Position numbers and translations under genes: made by a program. This document shows positions 21,750-36,400 of a stretch of 64,000 nt of DNA, piece after piece. The DNA is taken from positions 3,697,855 to 3,761,854 of the forward strand of contig NC_134030.1 of NCBI RefSeq assembly GCF_964204645.1, given 5' to 3'. Origin of the DNA: Tubulanus polymorphus (lineage: Eukaryota; Nemertea; Palaeonemertea; Tubulaniformes; Tubulanidae). The notes below the pieces were generated by a model. The model was not told the DNA's origin. It was given only the letters and a program-made list of their open reading frames with translations, and did not search any database. Each line of letters starts with the position of its first letter. Position 1 is the first letter of the stretch.

Positions 21750-21755
21750 AATAAA
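21750..21755 (+). terminator. Polyadenylation signal of the knottin-like gene
   Basis: AATAAA about 290 bases after the stop codon at 21458. No closer signal on this strand was noticed. Confidence 0.5.
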
Positions 21756-21928
21756 ATCATATTCCGCTTATCATATAATCTAGACAAGAACATTCATAAT
21801 TGATATGCCGACGCTAGCGTCACATTTTAATAAAATTCAAACTTATATCTAAGCTTACACATATTGAATTTTTTGTTCGTTTGATGCGGTTCTTGGAATC
21901 TGTTTACTACAATGCCACATCTGAGTCA

Positions 21929-22716
21929 TTAGGAGTTAAGCTTTGACAGTTTTTCGTATATGTCATCATCAGTTACTGGGAATGTATTCTGGTAGACTTT
22001 GCCATCCATTTTGAAACACGGCGTATATAGTTTATTGAAATATACGGTCCCCACGTTCAGTGACGTCAGATCGTTGTTAGCCAATAAACAATCTCGAAAC
22101 TTCAAGTCGCATTCGCAGTAAGACCTGAAATAATCATACACAACATTATTATTCATTTTGTGTTCATTGTGGGCAATGCAATTTTAGTCAACAGATTTAT
22201 TAAATGTTTGAATTCAGATTCCGTACGCTTACATGGTATACGGTCGGAAATTGAAGATACCGAATGCCATTTTGTATGCGCGGATATTGTACGGACAATG
22301 GTCGTGTTTTCTGCAGCAAATATCGGCCAGACGACCGGCACCTTCAGCTAACTGATCGTCATTAACAGCGGCCGAGCCCGGTCCACACCATAGAGTCCCT
22401 GATATACACGGTTAGATATTAGTAAGGTGTATGATTTTCGGGTGTTAAAATGAAATACTGTGCCGTGTTTGAAAATAGAAATAATGACTATTGAATATTT
22501 TTCAGTGTCGGTGCGATCGCCGACCTCGTTCTTCACTTGGTAGTTGACTGACATGGCCAACATATCGAATTTAATATGCCTACCTGGATATATTCCAAAC
22601 CAGTTTTTTCTTGTTTTTAGCGACTCCTTTCCAGAATCGTGTCTGTTTGCCGGTTTGGCGTTGACCGAAAAAATAACACTGACTGTGACGATGCCTGAAA
22701 ATTGTAAAATCTTCAT
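21929..22716 (-). CDS. Group III secreted phospholipase A2
   Basis: Exons 22716-22584, 22398-22233 and 22124-21929 join in phase to 164 residues. Secreted PLA2 hydrolyses the sn-2 ester of phospholipids with calcium. The calcium loop IYPGTLWCGPG and the active-site DICCRKHDHCP (His76-Asp77) are the group III (bee-venom/PLA2G3) signatures. YCECDLKFRDCL and the VGTVYFN segment follow, as in that family. The ATG at 22716 gives a clean signal peptide (MKILQFSGIVTVSVIFSVNA) and has A at -3. An in-frame ATG at 22758 adds 14 residues but has a poor context. Length suits a single catalytic domain without the extra domains of mammalian PLA2G3. The role (digestion, lipid signalling, defence or secretion) is not shown by sequence. 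Confidence 0.87.
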
Positions 22717-22787
22717 CTTTCGCGAATACAAATCGCCCTGTATTCGATATACTTTCATACAGGTGACAGCTAATAAGGTTTTAAAAT

Positions 22788-22804
22788 CTTATCAGCTTTA
22801 TCAG
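22788..22804 (-). promoter_or_regulatory. Paired GATA motifs upstream of the phospholipase gene
   Basis: CTTATCAG at 22788-22795 and CTTTATCAG at 22796-22804 read CTGATAAG and CTGATAAAG on the gene strand, about 70-90 bases before the start codon at 22716. GATA factors commonly drive gut genes in invertebrates. Relevance here is inferred from position only. Confidence 0.4.
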
Positions 22805-22918
22805 GTCACGGCACACCCGCGTATTGCGTTTATTTAGTCTAAAAAAGCCACTCGAGTGCCGGGCCGGCGTTGAGGTTCTGATGCTCAATCCAATAGGGTT
22901 CTTCTTGGAACGATGTGA

Positions 22919-26454
<3,536 letters not shown>

Positions 26455-26630
26455 ACTATAGAATGTTCTGCACGTACCTCTAACGGTTGTCTCACAATGT
26501 CGTTATACGCAAGTGATTGTTAATATGATTACCGGTAATCATGTACGATGTACTAAAATCATATTTGCTCTAAAGTTACTTATATTTAAGCTGCTAATAT
26601 TTATTTGATATGAAATATTTTAATCATTGT

Positions 26631-26636
26631 AATAAA
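26631..26636 (+). terminator. Polyadenylation signal of glutathione reductase
   Basis: AATAAA about 180 bases after the stop codon at 26454, followed by AT-rich then GT-containing sequence. Confidence 0.65.
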
Positions 26637-26832
26637 ATATTGAAATTGAAGAAATTTGTGCTAGTAAGTTATTTCAATGTCTTGTTCCGCTTCATTTTTG
26701 GAGCCTTGATAAACTCAGATTAAAGATGCAGTGCTCCTAGCCTCTTCTATCAAAATCATCCAAGTCTAATTTACTTTGAAACATACATGTACATGAGACA
26801 AGAAGATACACAATATCTGTGTATGAAGATAA

Positions 26833-26999
26833 CGAGAGAAATCCCACAATAATGAAGCCAAAATTGAGAAGTTCTATATAAGAATGTACAGTACGCCTGA
26901 TGATGGCTAATAGCATTTAGCCGAAACGTTGCTCTTAAATATAATCATTCTGATATAGAACTTTTCAATTTTGGCTTCATTATTGTGGGATTTCTCTCG
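26833..26999. mobile_element. Foldback/MITE element with CGAGAGAAATCCCACAATAA termini
   Basis: Inverted arms of about 48 bp start at CGAGAGAAATCCC (26833) and end at its complement (26999). The non-repeated centre contains CCTGATGATGGCTAA, a six-base loop, and TTAGCCGAAACGTTG, which forms a small perfect hairpin. A truncated relative sits at 40508-40603. Non-coding. Confidence 0.7.
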
Positions 27000-27631
27000 A
27001 TACATGTACATTTTCAATTCAATCAGTTTTAAATCGATCTTGACCTACTACTGGGTTAGGAAATGCTCTACGTCCCAATCTGAAAGTTTCGATCGAAAAT
27101 GGACACGCTAAGTTAACTCAACAAAAGAGAATTTATTCATCGATAAATCAATCACAATATTCTCACAATAAGATGTTTTACATTTAAAAAGAAAGACTAT
27201 CATCACAATTCTATCGAAATAAAACATTTCAAAAAACGTCATTTTGTTGAAATAGAATCTAGAATAAATGAATATCTGTTGATTGAATGTGTTACAGGTC
27301 TTTCAACCATTAGATTTTGAATCTTCAGAATAAGAGCTTATTTAAAGGTTGACGCTTCAATTATTCATAGAGATTAAAACACACTTTAAAGAAGTGTTGG
27401 AAGGTGAATCTCGAGAGGCCCATTGCGTGAGGAATATGCAGGTGGGTTTGTTTATTATCTTTAGCTGAAACTGAATGGGGGTCTGGGGTGGGCCCAGCCC
27501 AAGAAAAATTTTGAAAATTTGATGCTTGGAGCAATATTCATTTAATAAATTGTAGGTTTATAAAATAAATGATCATTCAATATACATGGCGTAATACGTT
27601 TCAGCTAAACGCCAACCCCACACTACAGGCC

Positions 27632-27752
27632 TGGAGCCAGTTGCTCAAAAGTTGGTTAGAGTCGACCAGTGGATATTTAACATAGAGACAATTAAAAGTT
27701 CATAGTTACTTAGGTATTTCTCCGCCGCTTATCTTTGAGCAACTGGCACCCA
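27632..27752. mobile_element. Short MITE with CCAGTTGCTCAAA termini
   Basis: The left end GGAGCCAGTTGCTCAAA and the right end TTTGAGCAACTGGCACC are inverted copies, about 120 bp apart. A relative with GGTCGGTTGCTCAAA termini is at 31788-31916. No open frame. Target duplication not resolved. Confidence 0.6.
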
Positions 27753-30349
27753 ATTGGGAACAAATTTTACACGAACTGCTTCATAGTATAGAATCTTGTC
27801 GGACACTATGAATAATATTAGACAATGCATAGAGCTAGGACGTAATGCTACAGTTAGACCAACAAGAGCCAATACCTGTCATCTTCAACAATCTTACCCC
27901 GAATCAAATTTTTACCGTAATCTCTGAGGGTGAAAGGGCCCAGTATAGACGAACATACATCTACTTGATTAAAGGAATGACTGAAAATGTTTCACTCTCT
28001 GAAACAATGAATAAAATATTAAAATCATCAAACACGCAATAAATTCAATAATATAAATCTATATGATACAACTCAACCATTCCGATCTACCGCTTTCAAA
28101 GTATTGTTAACGGTTTCAAAGCAAATTTAATGAATCTATAAATATAAACTGGAATGAATGCTTCTTTGGAAAATGAAGCTGACCTAATTCAATAGGCAGA
28201 AAATGTTGTACCAACAATATGGGATATAATTAACGTTAAGTTGAATGCGATTAAAATTACAGCAGAAAATTATAACTTGAAAGAAGTTAAAATTATAGCG
28301 AAAAATAACTAATTCTAGCACTTACATTTACAATATCGGGTACATGCTATTTACATACAGTAATACAATAAACTTTTGATTGAAACATTTACAAAGTCAT
28401 TGAGTTTGATGACTCCACTGCAAGCCTCTATATATTCGGTGAATCAGAATTGGTTTTTTTTTAATGGCAAATATTGTTATGACTAGAAGCCACCAGGCCA
28501 GAATATCAAACATGCTTTTCAAGTAATGATTTTCAAATGAGGCAGTTTTCATGATGCCAACAATGTTCAAGGTTTGTCTGCTCGGTAGGCTAACAAGGCA
28601 ACAATTTCACTGTTATTCTCATATTTACATGATTAGAATCTTCATTAGAATACATAGCAAAATAATTCTGAAATATATTGATTTAATATGGACAAGGTCC
28701 ACAGGGACTAAAACTGGTTTGTACGAATGTCTTATCGAGAAAGGTACTTGATCCTAATTTTCTGAAACCAGTTTTAAGCATGTGAACCCAGTGATGAAAC
28801 TAGTTAAAGATAAAATGGGATTTTTTGAAGATGATAAATTCTAATATAGTTTGTTCAAAATACTAATATTTGATTGATATGGAATATATATATATTGAAA
28901 GGCTCGAAGTTAAATTTGATAGGCTTTATACAACAATACAATAACAAGTCAAATTCAGGGCAAAGAACACCAGAGCAGGTCTTTTTAGACAAGATTTCAG
29001 AAAAAAAAGCATCCAGGCCTAAGTCATGGTTCACAGTGGCACCTGTAACATTCTCGGATATAACTACTTGTCCAAATACAAGAATTTGATTATTATCACA
29101 ATAAATACGTACTACAAACTATTGATTACACCCAACAGATTTTCTGGTCCCCTGAACTTCGTTCTAAATAGGTTCCACTGTGTGAGGCCTGTGATCAAAC
29201 CATTTTCTAAGGCAGGTTTTGATTGAATATATTCCGGTTTAGGAATAGCAATTCCAGATTACTAACTCTCTTGGCTGCTTTAATTCCGTTTACAGATCAT
29301 GCTATTCTAGAATTGGAAGAGTGGAAAACTCTTTGAAACTGGTTGAAACAAATGCGCCAGAAGGGAATTCCAGAATTGGTAGAAACCAATCGAAACCGGT
29401 CTAAAGCTTATGTGCCCATCTCATGGAATATCTTACAAGAGATTCTTCACATATTCAACTGCGTTGTTCTCTTCTCTGATTATCAGTTCGAATGATAAGA
29501 TATTTTCTCAAAATCCACATTAATTTGTTCAGTCTTTTATCGATGATGGTATTAAGATATATATACATATGAACATCCTACATTACACGACAATTCACAT
29601 ACGTCACTGATTCACAATACAACATTTACAAATATTATGTCAGTCAAAGCCATTACTCTTACAATTCACCCTAATCTCATCATCTGTCAGTTCAACGCAA
29701 AGGAACGTAAAGACTTTTGGGAGTCAAATTATGAAGGGAGACTTAAAATAAACATGCCATAAATGCCACACGAAATGTTGTCAAATAAATCGCATCGCTT
29801 CAGGCTCATAAGGAATGGTGGAATTCAGGCCACTGTAAGGGTTAAGTATATTCAGCCTTTTTTTTATCAAATCACATTTTCAGTATCCCGTATTTTCTCT
29901 AGTACCGATAGAAAAAGAATGCAAATTTCGTTGGTTTTATATACAACCCATAATCATTTATAACCTTCGAAACCAAGGCTGAGTTGTATAGATGCCGGGG
30001 CAAAACAATGTGAAATTTGCCAGTTGATACCATGGTTTCTCATCGGAAATTAGGTGATTGTAACCCAAATTGAGGATCTACCCTAAGGGTAACTTTGATA
30101 CCAGCTCTATGAAACCCAGGACAGATATCAGTTCACAGTTCTCGACCCAGTTTTAATCCAAAGGGTTAAAATATCGAACGATAAAGATATTTCAAATGTC
30201 CATTGTTTCAATCCTAGAGCGAAAAATTCACAAAGACCAGAACTCGAGTCCGGTCTATAAAAGCAGCCGTTGAAAATTTTTTGACATGGGATGGTTCAAA
30301 TAAATTATGATTAGATTGTTTTCAACATTTGGCACAATAGAAATTAACC

Positions 30350-30352
<3 letters not shown>
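27753..30352. other. Gene-free AT-rich stretch with repeat fragments
   Basis: No exon with recognisable content was found. It holds a 12-bp inverted repeat, TAAACTGGTTT-like, at 28709-28720 and 28765-28776 (loop of 44 bp), and the dispersed repeat copy at 29212-29403. Part of its right end may be 3' UTR of the SID1-type gene, but no minus-strand polyadenylation signal could be assigned. Confidence 0.4.
29212..29403. repeat. Dispersed repeat, related copy at 8007-8180
   Basis: Shares an ordered series of blocks with 8007-8180 (GGTTTTGATTGAA, GATCATGCT, AAATGCGCCA, GGTAGAAACCAATC). The two copies lie 21 kb apart in the same orientation. Ends and class are unresolved. Confidence 0.5.

Positions 30353-30433
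<81 letters not shown>
30353..30433. repeat. (AT)n microsatellite in the presumed 3' UTR of the SID1-type gene
   Basis: About 40 uninterrupted AT dinucleotides, 56-136 bases beyond the stop codon at 30489. Any transcript that includes it would carry a self-complementary (UA)n tract. A few more TA runs continue to about 30460. Confidence 0.95.
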
Positions 30434-30435
<2 letters not shown>

Positions 30436-30488
30436 GGTATGTATATATATATAACGGTATATGTAGAAGTAAAGTTATTTGCAGCATT

Positions 30489-33400
30489 CTAGAATACTGG
30501 AATTCGGTCTCGTGGCGTGTGAACCAAGTCATCATCTAGTGATAACAGAATCTGAAAATACAAACGTAACAAAAAAAGTTCAAGACCATTCTATGGTGCA
30601 CGGTGTTTCTCTATCTCTGCTACTCCCATCTGGAGGGATAGGCTACGAAATGAAATTCGAAACATCGAATCCCTTTCCTACATCTTTTAAAGCAGCAGTT
30701 AAAAACTATTATTCAGAGAAGCTTATCAATTGATTAGTCTCTATATTTTAATGTTGCGCACTTATAAGTGATAAATCATTATGACTGTTATCACAAATAT
30801 CTTGAGATGAGACCAATTCGAGCAATGAAAACAAAACTCATTACAAATTAACACATTGATTTTTCCATAGTTCGAGAATGGCACTTACCATGAATGAGAA
30901 GAATAGACCCATGGCTGAAAGTCCATGCCAAACGTCGTGGGCATCGTAAAATTCAAACAGGATACAATCCTGATTACCAGTACGCGATTCAGCCGGTGAA
31001 ATCTACAATCAATCGATCGATTCGAAGTTCAATTCATCCCGAGCGTGACACATTATTATTAGTTGTATGCTGTGGTGATAACTATATCAGGTACGTACCT
31101 CCCATGATGTGAGTTTAGCAACGAAGAAGTAGAAGGCGAAACCCCAGACAACGCAAGCCACCAGTATATAGAGCAGAGGAAGTAATAAGATTCGTTCACC
31201 CGATCTTAACTGTAAATGCAAGAGATACATTTTTAGAGTAAGTGCTCGTTATTCACAATGAGTGTTATCAGTGACGCTTGTTTTAAACCCAAGACTAATG
31301 GAACAGTCATCTCTCTAGAGAGAAACGATTTCATATAGAGCTGTTTGAGGATTTGATTGTCCACTGGTTGGGAACTCCACTCCCATAGCTAAAATGCACC
31401 TTGGAGTAATCAGTCAAGGTTGCACAAATGTATGAGTAATCGCGATTGCTCGCACCACAAACAAACTATCTTAAGACTAGTAACAGATTCTTATATTGGT
31501 GAGTGTTTTCATCGATTTCAAGGATGAACGCGACAAGCGACTTACTTTCATGATGATATAGAACGCGCAATACAACAGAAGATTCACGATGAATATAGCC
31601 AGTAGATATGAGGCGAAGTCTCGTGGTTGAGTCATCATACCGAACAACGCACTATAAATACATACAGCGATGATTTAAATATACCAGCCACATGGACATA
31701 GGGCCAGTTTTATCTTAAAACCATGAACCTCATCTTTTCTTCTTTAATGATGACAATCTGATGTAAAAGCAGAGTTGAATAACTACCGGGGTCGGTTGCT
31801 CAAAATCCCGTAAAAGTTAACGACATGATGAATAATATAATAACAATACAGTTTTAATTGACAATACGTCAGTTGTCCATTGGTTAACTTTAACCCAACC
31901 ATTGAGCAGCCGATCCCAGATCCATGAAAAAAAAGATATTCATGACATGTTTGGTATGAAATAAAATAATCGAAAAATGTGAACTCACAATGATATGTTG
32001 ACGAGATTGCCAATGATCAGAAGAATCATTCGGTCCTGAAAATAATAAGTATATTATCATTCAATAATAATTCAATTTAAAAGAATTAAAAAATCAGTTA
32101 AGGCGAGTTTATTTCTTACGGGATAAAGAGGTGGGCCACAACGACATAAATCAGTCTTGATCCACAAATACAAGCGTTTGAATATACCGCAATCTGAAAG
32201 CAGAGACAATATACAAAACATAAATCATAAAATAGATGAATTTTTGATTGCAAGGAGAGATAAAAGTTGTTGAGATCTGCTCACCTAACCTCCAGCGACC
32301 CATGTAATATATCTGTATGCTCAATGTTAGAGTGAGGATCATATGCGCAACTCCATAAAACACCCAAAAAGGAGTTGTACCGTAAACCTGCAATATTCAA
32401 CCAGATCAACTAACTACTACCGGTAGTTCTAAACTTTCAACACGAAACATCAATAAGTCAATGTACAGTCGACTATGCTTGCCTTGGATTTCAAGGGACC
32501 GATAAATTTACTCAAGTGACAAGCGAACTACACGGCATTTGCAGCGATAATAGGTCATGATCACATACATTGGAGTAGGATAATTCTAAACATTATATCA
32601 GTGTGGGATTCTCAATATATTCTAAACATTTTGCTTGCACGTGATGATCTGAGGCAATTGGAGTCTACTGTGACCAGTTCCAGTGTATACCCCAGAAGCC
32701 AGTCAATTTAAGATGGAATAGGATTCAGAGAAATTGAGAACATACCACTCCGATTACAGCCAGGAATATAATAAGCGCCAGCGCGAAGTACGCGGAATGT
32801 GCCGTAGCATTAATATCGGGATGTCGAGTCTGGTAGATTTTCAACATACACAACAAAGCGATCATATACATGAATGATGTATCTGAAAAACAGAATTCAT
32901 TTCTAATACATTTTCACGACGAGGCCATCATTATCGCAGCAGCGGCATTAAACTTTAAATATTCTAAATGAAAAATCTATACTTGATTGCTATGCTATTT
33001 ACCGAATTGGAAATTTGAGTAACTGGGACACACGTGGTAACATCCGCTCAGAATGCCAACCATCACCAAAGCCATACCCATAGCGTAGAACAGTCCAAAG
33101 TGCTGAGGTATGCCGTAGTACTGAAACATAACATAAAACAGTCTATAAACATCAGCAGAATACAGAATCTGACCTTGAAAAATTTTGATAACAATAATTA
33201 TAATGTGATCTATATAGCCCTAAATCCAGCGAACCTGCTCAGAGCGAATTTCATGTGATAAAATATCTCCTTAAAAAGAAAGAATTTTCCATGCTTCCTA
33301 AATTGCTAAATGGAAGTGATGGCCCTAAAGCTAGCAGAAAGCTTATTCCACAATTTTGGGGGACTGTTAGCAAAAGCCCGACCACAATTAGACTGACTAT

Positions 33401-36400
33401 GAATAGAAATAAAATACATCCTCTTCATTTATTTTTGATAGAAGAAACAACAACTAACGAATTTTAATTGATGAGCAATTCTGATTCAACGAGAGATTAG
33501 AACTACATGGAAATTGGTATTACGAGCTGTAGTTCTATTCAACTGTAGTGAAATGAATTCAAACTGACTGACCTGTTCATATTGATCACGAGATTCGACA
33601 GCACGTTTATGTAATATATCACGTCTCCATGTCAGTCCGAGGAATAGAATACCGAGCATTATGTAACCAATGTTACTGAATACATTGTTGAACGCGCTCA
33701 ACACGCCGAGTGGGTGAGCGCATAGGAAATTATAGTAACAAATATCTTCATCACCGGTCGCGTGCAACACCTGTAAATTAACAGTATAACTAATAACGTA
33801 ACTACACATGACCTTTTTAAGAGACACCAAAACATCAATTTCACTAAATACTAATAGCAGAAATTTTGGAGGGTCAATAAATGAAGTTGTAGTACCTTTT
33901 GATATGTTATCACTAACTGTATAACGGGCAATCCATAGAATATCGCAATCGTAATCAAATTCCTGCAATCAAACATTTCGCATATGATTATACAACTGTA
34001 CGAGGAGATACTGTTACTGAGTGATCGCTTAAGTATCCATGATCTTACCAATGATAAAGTTTATACTTCTTCGCTAGAATTCGACGATCTTTACGAGCCA
34101 AGTCAGATACGTAGAGCAGAGTCTGTGAACAGAAAATAGATATAATAATAGTAGAATATAGTTTAAGAGTGTCCTGTCCTGTTTAATATCGGGAATAAAT
34201 TCCCAAGTCTGATCTTAAAAAAGCGCATTCAAGGTAAGGTCCAGATTGATTGAGGTATAATGTGTTGTGAGAAGCCAAGCTAACTTGACACATGACTTAT
34301 CAAATCGGTAATAAATAATGAATACAGATAACATCATTGATAATAATACAGTTTTACGTCATTGATAACCAAAAACATCTGGGATAGAAAATAAGGAATC
34401 TTTGATTAAACTGACCAAAAGATAACTAACTAATCATGACAAAATGCTAGAAATAGAACATACATAAATGCTAATGATAATGAATGAACGTGAATATGAT
34501 AATATGAAATATATTGTATGAATGAAAGCAAACTTCAACAAGGATATAAAGATATCTACTATAGAATCTTGAATAATAGACTAATTAGTAAGGTACTATG
34601 AAAAAATCTTGTACACAACGTCAATACAATAAGAAATAGTAAAAAGATGCACCTTATTCCAGATATCAGAATTTTTCTAGGAGATAAAACAAAGAAGTAC
34701 AATGCACACACAATTTATAACTCGCTGAAATGAAGACTGTATTTTCAACCTGTAACATTATTCCACGGTAGAGAGCCATGCGACGCAGAGACACCAGCGA
34801 AGTAATATTTATGACAGCGAGACATTTCGATTTCTATGACAAGGACCCAGTTCCACAGTTCTGGGTGTTGTTTTCAAGTGAATAGTTATCAGAAATATAA
34901 GAAGCTCGAATCAAAGTTTTGTGGTATCTTTGCTCACCTTAGTCCGAATGATTTCTTTCTCACTGTCGGCATCGTTTAACATATCAATATCAGTTTCATC
35001 GATCGAACTATCATCGTCATCGGGTGGTGGAATACGATGAGGAATTCCATTCGCATCACGTTCAAAATTAGCGTCTGCAAAATAGAAAACAATTAACGGA
35101 GAAATCAAACAACACAGAAATTACCACATTTGAAGACCGATTATTGACTGCTATACCGTACCTGTTGGACTTGTGGTACCATATGATGCCAACTCTCTGG
35201 GGTTTGTATTTACTATTGGAACATCGGGTTTTGGGTCTGAAAAATCATATCGAGGGTTTTTAAAATAACTGAAAACTATCACAATCTTAAAATGGATAGT
35301 TTTGCAAATACGATACATTCAAATTTGTTTTCATGAATATCGCGCTTTTTGTTGGTTTTTGTTAGTATGAAAAACATTCAGTTAACACAGTGTTTCAATC
35401 TACATGTACTGGTTATTATGTACTAGTCCCAGTTCCACAGATATCGGTTAGTTTATCTCTATGACAGCAGGTGTAGGTCAGCCTCGCGACTCACTGCGAC
35501 GTTCGATCACAGTCGCAATCGACGAATGTTCTCGTGCGACTGGCAGAAACTAGTTGCACACACTCGCTACAATCGCGTTGCAACCGAATTGCGATGCATG
35601 GCCAACCTATCCCCGGCTTAAGAGTTTTGAGGCGTTGCATGTGATGTTTTAGTTTGCCAACTAGTGCTGGAGACTTGCAACATAAGATAATGAAGGTCCA
35701 GTTCCACAGCTGTGAGTTAGAGCCAACTCTGAATTGAATTAGTTCATTTTCAATGGTTAACAAAACTCTTGAGTCAAATCTTAACTCTGAACAGCAAACT
35801 GCGTGCAGGGGTTTTACACACTGAAGATCTGTCATGTAAATCACTTAATGGGTTTGCTAACCCATACCGTAAAGTTTTGTAAAGTCGAAAAAGCCCATGG
35901 CAGCAAGACCTCTATACTCCAGATGGAGAGTGAAATTTCAACTCAAAACTGTGACATCTGTTAAGAGTAAAATCAGAATTCTAGTACAATGTAAACGACC
36001 CTTCTACCAACGTCACTCAAATTATTCGAGCACTCTCGAAAAACTACTAGTTTACAAAATGTATACATATATATCTAAAACTACACACGCAAACACTACT
36101 ATCATGTACCAATAGAGTCAGGAGATCAATGCAGCATAAAATAAACACCGAGTGCTGAAAATAGAAATATTTGATCTCAAGGACTTCAATCCCCAGGAAC
36201 GTTTAAAGGAATGAGGTGTTTTCATGACGCTATTTGTCACCTAAAGGAAACTATCAACTGTGATTTTATTTTGGTTAAAACTAAACCTGCGACCACCTCT
36301 CTTTCTTTCTACTCTGCTATTTACTCACACGTGGATTTTTTTATATTATGTCGATTTGAACATCGAGCTTGTTTTATTTGTGTCTTATATTTGCTGCGTA

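Noticed and set aside
26880..26940. Calling the CCTGATGAT...GAAACGTTG hairpin a hammerhead ribozyme
   Set aside because: One extra base separates CUGAUGA from stem II and no cleavage-site helix is visible, so it is reported only as a structural motif to test.
30307..30535. Frames made of alternating Tyr and Ile on both strands
   Set aside because: Direct translation of the (AT)n microsatellite.
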